DNA of 16,952 bases, from the NCBI GenBank assembly GCA_964242945.1, contig CAXTCF010000085.1, forward strand, positions 1 through 16,952. Reading direction: 5' to 3'. Source of the DNA: Mesorhizobium_B sp964242945. GTDB lineage: Bacteria; Pseudomonadota; Alphaproteobacteria; Rhizobiales; Rhizobiaceae. Positions 13,869 through 16,952 of this stretch are shown here, piece by piece. The notes below the pieces were generated by a model. It saw nothing but the letters and a program-made list of their open reading frames with translations. It was not told where the DNA came from and searched no databases. Both the position numbers and the translations under genes were made by a program. Numbering within the stretch: the first letter of the stretch is position 1; every line of letters starts with the position of its first letter.

Positions 13869-15137
13869 TCAGCCCTCGCGCCGCACCGCGCGCCAGCCGA
13901 TATCGCGACGGCAGAAGCCTTCGGGCCAATCGATGCCGTCCACGCCGCGATAGGCGCGCTCCTGCGCCCGGCCGACTGAGGCGCCGGCTGCGCAGATGCT
14001 CAGGACGCGGCCGCCGGCCGCAACCAGTTCGCCGCCGCGGATCACCGTTCCAGCCTGAAACACGGTGCAGCCCGCAGCCTCGGCCGTGTCCAGCCCGCGG
14101 ATCGCCGTGCCCTTTGTGAAATCGCCGGGATAGCCCTTTGCCGCCATCACCACTGCCAGCGCCGCATCCGGCTTCCACGAAACCTGAGCGTCGGCCAAAT
14201 TCCCCACGGCGGAGGCAAGCAGCAGAGGCAGCAGGTCGCTTTTCAACCGCAGCATAAGCACCTGACATTCCGGGTCGCCGAAGCGGACATTGTATTCGAT
14301 CAGCTTGGGGCCTTCGGCCGTTATCATCAGGCCGGCGAAAAGGATGCCGGAAAACGGCGTGCCCCGCGCCGCCATGCCGGCGATCGTTGGCTCCACGATT
14401 TCGCGCATTGCGCGGCCTAGCAGGGCTTCGTCCAGAATGACGGCGGGCGAATAGGCGCCCATCCCGCCGGTGTTCGGGCCCGTGTCGCCCTCTCCCACCC
14501 GCTTGTGGTCTTGCGCCGTGCCGAAGGGAATCGCCGTTGCACCATCGCAGAGGCAGAAAAGGCTCACCTCTTCGCCAGTGAGAAACTCTTCGACCACAAC
14601 CTCCCCGCCGCTCCCGAACGCGCCGCCGAAGCAGTCGTCGATCGCGGCCAACGCTTCTTCCTGCGTCATCGCCACGGTGACGCCCTTGCCCGCGGCAAGC
14701 CCGTCGGCCTTGACCACGATCGGCACGCCCTGCTCCCGCACATAGGCTTTCGCGGGATCAGCCGCATCGAAGCGGGCATAAGCGGCGGTCGGGATGTTTC
14801 TCTCCGCGCAGAGATCCTTGGTGAAGCCCTTGGAGCCCTCCAATTGCGCGGCGGCGCGCGACGGTCCGACGACCTTGATGCCGGCCGCGCGCAGATCGTC
14901 GGCAAGGCCAGCCACCAGCGGCGCTTCCGGGCCGACCACCACGAGCCCAACCCCGGTGAGAACGGCAAACTCCACCACCGCTGCATTGTTCGCGGTGTCG
15001 AGCGCTACGCATTCCGCCAGTTCGGCAATGCCGGGATTGCCCGGCGCGGCAAGCAGGCGGCCGACGCCCGGCGACTGCCGGAGCTTCCAGGCCAGCGCAT
15101 GCTCGCGCGCGCCCGACCCGATCAGGAGAACATCCAT
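13869..15137 (-). CDS. purD: Phosphoribosylamine-glycine ligase (GAR synthetase)
   Basis: 422-residue ATP-grasp ligase that joins phosphoribosylamine and glycine in purine synthesis. The N-terminal MDVLLIGSGAREHALAWKL and GPEAPLVAGLADDL are family hallmarks. The ATP-grasp core includes VVKADGLAAGKGVTVA and EEFLTGEEVSLF. Further hallmarks are DHKRVGEGDTGPNTGGMGAY and the metal-binding IEYNVRFGDPECQ. I prefer the ATG at 15137, where homologous proteins begin. Another ATG at 15146, three codons upstream, has GAGG only four bases away and is a real alternative. Divergent from the membrane protein gene that follows; upstream of the acyl-CoA dehydrogenase on the same strand. Confidence 0.97.
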   Translation of the reverse strand: MDVLLIGSGAREHALAWKLRQSPGVGRLLAAPGNPGIAELAECVALDTANNAAVVEFAVLTGVGLVVVGPEAPLVAGLADDLRAAGIKVVGPSRAAAQLEGSKGFTKDLCAERNIPTAAYARFDAADPAKAYVREQGVPIVVKADGLAAGKGVTVAMTQEEALAAIDDCFGGAFGSGGEVVVEEFLTGEEVSLFCLCDGATAIPFGTAQDHKRVGEGDTGPNTGGMGAYSPAVILDEALLGRAMREIVEPTIAGMAARGTPFSGILFAGLMITAEGPKLIEYNVRFGDPECQVLMLRLKSDLLPLLLASAVGNLADAQVSWKPDAALAVVMAAKGYPGDFTKGTAIRGLDTAEAAGCTVFQAGTVIRGGELVAAGGRVLSICAAGASVGRAQERAYRGVDGIDWPEGFCRRDIGWRAVRREG

Positions 15138-15165
15138 CCGCCGCATCCCGCCTCGACGCTCCTGC

Positions 15166-15193
15166 GCCTAAGGGAGCGCTCAGAAGGCGTCAA
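15166..15193 (-). promoter_or_regulatory. Possible purD promoter
   Basis: On the minus strand GTTGACG places a good -35 (TTGACG, 15193-15188) 17 bases before a weak -10 (TAGGCG/CTTAGG region, about 15170-15165), 20-35 bases upstream of purD. The -35 is convincing, the -10 is not. Confidence 0.3.
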
Positions 15194-15270
15194 CCGCTTG
15201 CCGCGCCGCGACTTCGGTTTGAATTTTTGCACGATGCCAGCCAGACATTCGTCTGTGGTAAGGGACGGCC

Positions 15271-15795
15271 GTGAGAACGTTCAAATCCCTTGGCTATGCC
15301 TTTCTCGCCTATGTCATCACTAGCTTTGTGGTGTTCGGCCATCCCTTCGGTCCTGCGGCCTACCTGGCCTTTTGGCTCGTTCCCCTGGGAGCCCCGCTCT
15401 GGCCGCTCGCGGCACTGCTTGGCGCCGCACTCTCGGCGGCTGTATTCTTTCCACTCAAGGGCGACAGGGATGAGCCGCCTTACTGGCTTGCGGCATTCCT
15501 TGCCTCGTCACAGGTTTTGGCCGTTCTGTTTGTCGGCATCTATGCAGAAACATTGCGGAGCCTCGAAATCGTTGCATTCGCTGCCGACGACTCTATCGAG
15601 CATTCGTTTTTCCTTTCCCTCCACGACAGAGGCGGAGACCTTCAATTCTCCCTCCATGCCGCCGCGTTGAAGGACTGCGTGCCCTACGCCTGGAGCTATC
15701 GCGAGATGGCCTTTTACCGGCTGGAGCCGGGAACAGCCGTGAACGTCTTGCCCGTGGAGTGGCTGAAGCAGTGCTCGATCACGCGCCCGGATTGA
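15271..15795 (+). CDS. Hypothetical membrane protein with C-terminal extracytoplasmic domain
   Basis: 174 residues, not recognised. Hydrophobic segments fall at about 7-23, 27-61 (long enough for one long or two short helices) and 71-92. A charged loop KGDRDEPP (63-70) should be cytoplasmic. With three helices and the basic N-terminus inside, residues 93-174 would be periplasmic; they contain two cysteines (C136, C168) that could form a disulfide, and aromatic-rich segments (VPYAWSYREMAFYRLEPG). The start is GTG at 15271 with AAGGGA about six bases upstream, which supports a translated gene. A CAGAC-ATTC-GTCTG hairpin at 15242-15255 precedes the ribosome-binding site. Codon choice looks less strictly GC-biased than its neighbours. 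It ends 31 bases before ubiA and could share its transcript. Confidence 0.75.
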   Translation: MRTFKSLGYAFLAYVITSFVVFGHPFGPAAYLAFWLVPLGAPLWPLAALLGAALSAAVFFPLKGDRDEPPYWLAAFLASSQVLAVLFVGIYAETLRSLEIVAFAADDSIEHSFFLSLHDRGGDLQFSLHAAALKDCVPYAWSYREMAFYRLEPGTAVNVLPVEWLKQCSITRPD

Positions 15796-15826
15796 CCCGC
15801 GTCCGCTCGCCTGCCACGGATTGCTT

Positions 15827-16813
15827 ATGAGCGACACGATCCAATCGCGGAAAGCCCAGGGCCGCGTGGCCGATGCGCCGAGCGGCCACTGGGTCTATCG
15901 CGCCCTGCCGCGGGCGGCTTGGCCCTACGCGCAGCTTGCCCGCTGGGACCGCCCGATCGGCTGGGAACTGCTGCTCTGGCCTTGCTGGTGGTCTGCCGCG
16001 TTGGCCGCCAGCGCCTACCCCCAGGCCGGCGAGCCGCTTGCAAGCCTGCTGCCCTCGCCCTGGCATCTGGTTCTTTTCCTCATCGGCGCCGTGGCGATGC
16101 GCGGGGCCGGCTGCACCTACAACGACATCGTGGACGTGCGCATAGACGAGGCTGTCGAGCGCACGCGCTCGCGCCCGCTACCCTCGGGCCAGGTCAGCAA
16201 GCGCAGGGCCTGGGCTTTCCTCGTGTTGCAGGCGCTCGTGGGTCTGGCGGTGCTGGTGCAGTTCAACCGCTTCGCGATCCTCGTCGGCCTCGCTTCCCTG
16301 CTCGTCGTAGCAGCCTACCCCTTCATGAAGCGCATCACGGACTGGCCGCAGCTTGTGCTGGGCTTTGCCTTTTCCTGGGGTGGGCTGATGGGCTGGGCCG
16401 CCCATTTCGGCGCGCTGGACGGTCCGGCCTTCGCGCTTTACGCCGGCTCGGTGCTCTGGGTGATCGGCTACGACACGATCTACGCCCATCAGGACAGGGA
16501 AGACGACGCGCTGGTCGGCGTGCGCTCCACGGCGCGGCTATTCGGCGACAACACCAAGGCCTGGCTTGCCGGCCTTTACGGCGGCGCGCTGCTTCTGTTC
16601 GCGCTCGCCTTCGCGGCGGCAAAGGTGCCGCTGCCCGCGCTCGCCGGCCTAGTCGCCGCCGGCATCCATTTCGGCCGGCAGATTGCAGCGCTCGACATCA
16701 ACGATCCCGCGCAATGCCTGCGGCTGTTCCGCTCGAACGGCCAGATCGGCTGGCTGGTCTTCCTCGGCCTGCTGGCCGGAGGTCTATGGGCCGGGATCAA
16801 GCCCCTGCTTTAA
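15827..16813 (+). CDS. ubiA: 4-hydroxybenzoate polyprenyltransferase
   Basis: 328-residue integral membrane prenyltransferase that attaches the polyprenyl chain to 4-hydroxybenzoate in ubiquinone synthesis. The two Asp-rich Mg/diphosphate-binding motifs are present: NDIVDVRID (99-107) followed by RTRSRPLPSG, and YAHQDREDD (219-227). Several hydrophobic helices span the rest (for example LVLFLIGAVAMRGAG, FAILVGLASLLVVAAYPF, WLVFLGLLAGGLWAG). The ATG at 15827 has GGA six to eight bases upstream; a TTG two codons earlier is a less likely start. The gene is two bases from a convergent gene at the right edge. dxs, elsewhere in the window, makes the first committed precursor of the prenyl substrate, but the two genes are not in one operon. 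Confidence 0.96.
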   Translation: MSDTIQSRKAQGRVADAPSGHWVYRALPRAAWPYAQLARWDRPIGWELLLWPCWWSAALAASAYPQAGEPLASLLPSPWHLVLFLIGAVAMRGAGCTYNDIVDVRIDEAVERTRSRPLPSGQVSKRRAWAFLVLQALVGLAVLVQFNRFAILVGLASLLVVAAYPFMKRITDWPQLVLGFAFSWGGLMGWAAHFGALDGPAFALYAGSVLWVIGYDTIYAHQDREDDALVGVRSTARLFGDNTKAWLAGLYGGALLLFALAFAAAKVPLPALAGLVAAGIHFGRQIAALDINDPAQCLRLFRSNGQIGWLVFLGLLAGGLWAGIKPLL

Positions 16814-16815
16814 CG

Positions 16816-16952
16816 TCATTCCGCGGCGATGATCTCTTCGCCCTCGATGACGAGGCGAAGCCCAAGCGAACCGATCTTGCGGCGCGCCAGGAAGCGCGGG
16901 CGGCGGGCATGCGTGGCCCGGCCTTGGCGCCGGGCGCCGGCAGCCTGCGCGG
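16816..16952 (-). CDS. 3' end of a gene, possibly DUF6101 family (truncated by window edge)
   Basis: An open frame of 45 codons enters from the right edge and ends at TGA (16818-16816). Its C-terminus reads RPPRFLARRKIGSL, then LRLVIEGEEIIAAE. The R-P-P/R-F-L-x-R-R-K motif followed by a hydrophobic strand and EEIIA resembles my memory of the C-terminus of DUF6101 proteins, which are found in Rhizobiales, in places near ubiA. The frame has no stop, the codons are GC-rich in the third position, and the stop lies two bases from the ubiA stop, so it is very probably a real gene. The family assignment is tentative. Confidence 0.5.
   Translation of the reverse strand, partial: AQAAGARRQGRATHARRPRFLARRKIGSLGLRLVIEGEEIIAAE

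Noticed and set aside
12294..13979. Plus-strand frame of 561 codons opposite the acyl-CoA dehydrogenase
   Set aside because: Antisense shadow of a gene with intact catalytic motifs, typical of high-GC DNA; its composition (Arg, His, Gly-rich) is not protein-like.
1..16952. CRISPR arrays, tRNA or rRNA genes, transposase or integrase genes, defence or toxin-antitoxin modules
   Set aside because: Scanned by eye on both strands; nothing with the required repeats, structures or protein motifs was found.

Overview
The window is a high-GC stretch of an alphaproteobacterial chromosome. Gene content and order (dnaJ-like, fabI, phosphatase, aroC; histone-deacetylase-like, xseB; dxs, tlyA, rRNA-type methyltransferase) point to Rhizobiales. 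The GC-rich nested palindrome at 7138-7291 is of a kind I associate with Mesorhizobium and its relatives in Phyllobacteriaceae. Genus is inference; no rRNA or other phylogenetic marker is present.

Layout from left to right: 1-208 is non-coding and carries a pair of short repeats. 209-4609 (minus strand) is a tightly packed operon, dxs > GNAT acetyltransferase > tlyA > TrmA/RlmD-type RNA methyltransferase. 4722-5933 (minus) is histone deacetylase-like > xseB, closed by a probable terminator at 4686-4721. 5974-7086 (minus) is aroC. 7087-7360 is a structured spacer built around a 39-bp perfect inverted repeat. 7361-8817 (minus) is fabI > histidine phosphatase, overlapping by 4 bp. 8818-9104 is a spacer mostly filled by a second palindromic element whose end touches the dnaJ stop codon. 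9105-10615 (minus) is a small lipoprotein followed by a DnaJ-like co-chaperone. pdxH (plus, 10675-11289) diverges from the lipoprotein and converges on an acyl-CoA dehydrogenase > crotonase pair (minus, 11293-13784). purD (minus) lies upstream of that pair. An unrecognised membrane protein and ubiA follow on the plus strand, and the right edge cuts a minus-strand gene that may be a DUF6101 protein.

Functionally this is core metabolism: isoprenoid precursor (dxs) and ubiquinone side-chain attachment (ubiA), chorismate (aroC), pyridoxal phosphate (pdxH), purines (purD), fatty-acid elongation (fabI), acyl-CoA oxidation or remodelling, DNA repair (xseB) and rRNA modification (tlyA and the TrmA/RlmD-type enzyme). 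I found no CRISPR array, phage, transposase, toxin-antitoxin pair, secretion locus or tRNA/rRNA gene, and no convincing new multi-gene system. The points worth a second look are the two palindromic intergenic elements (one crossed by an open frame that links the phosphatase stop to the aroC start), a crotonase without the usual hydratase glutamates, an unknown membrane protein between purD and ubiA, and three genes that seem to start with TTG.
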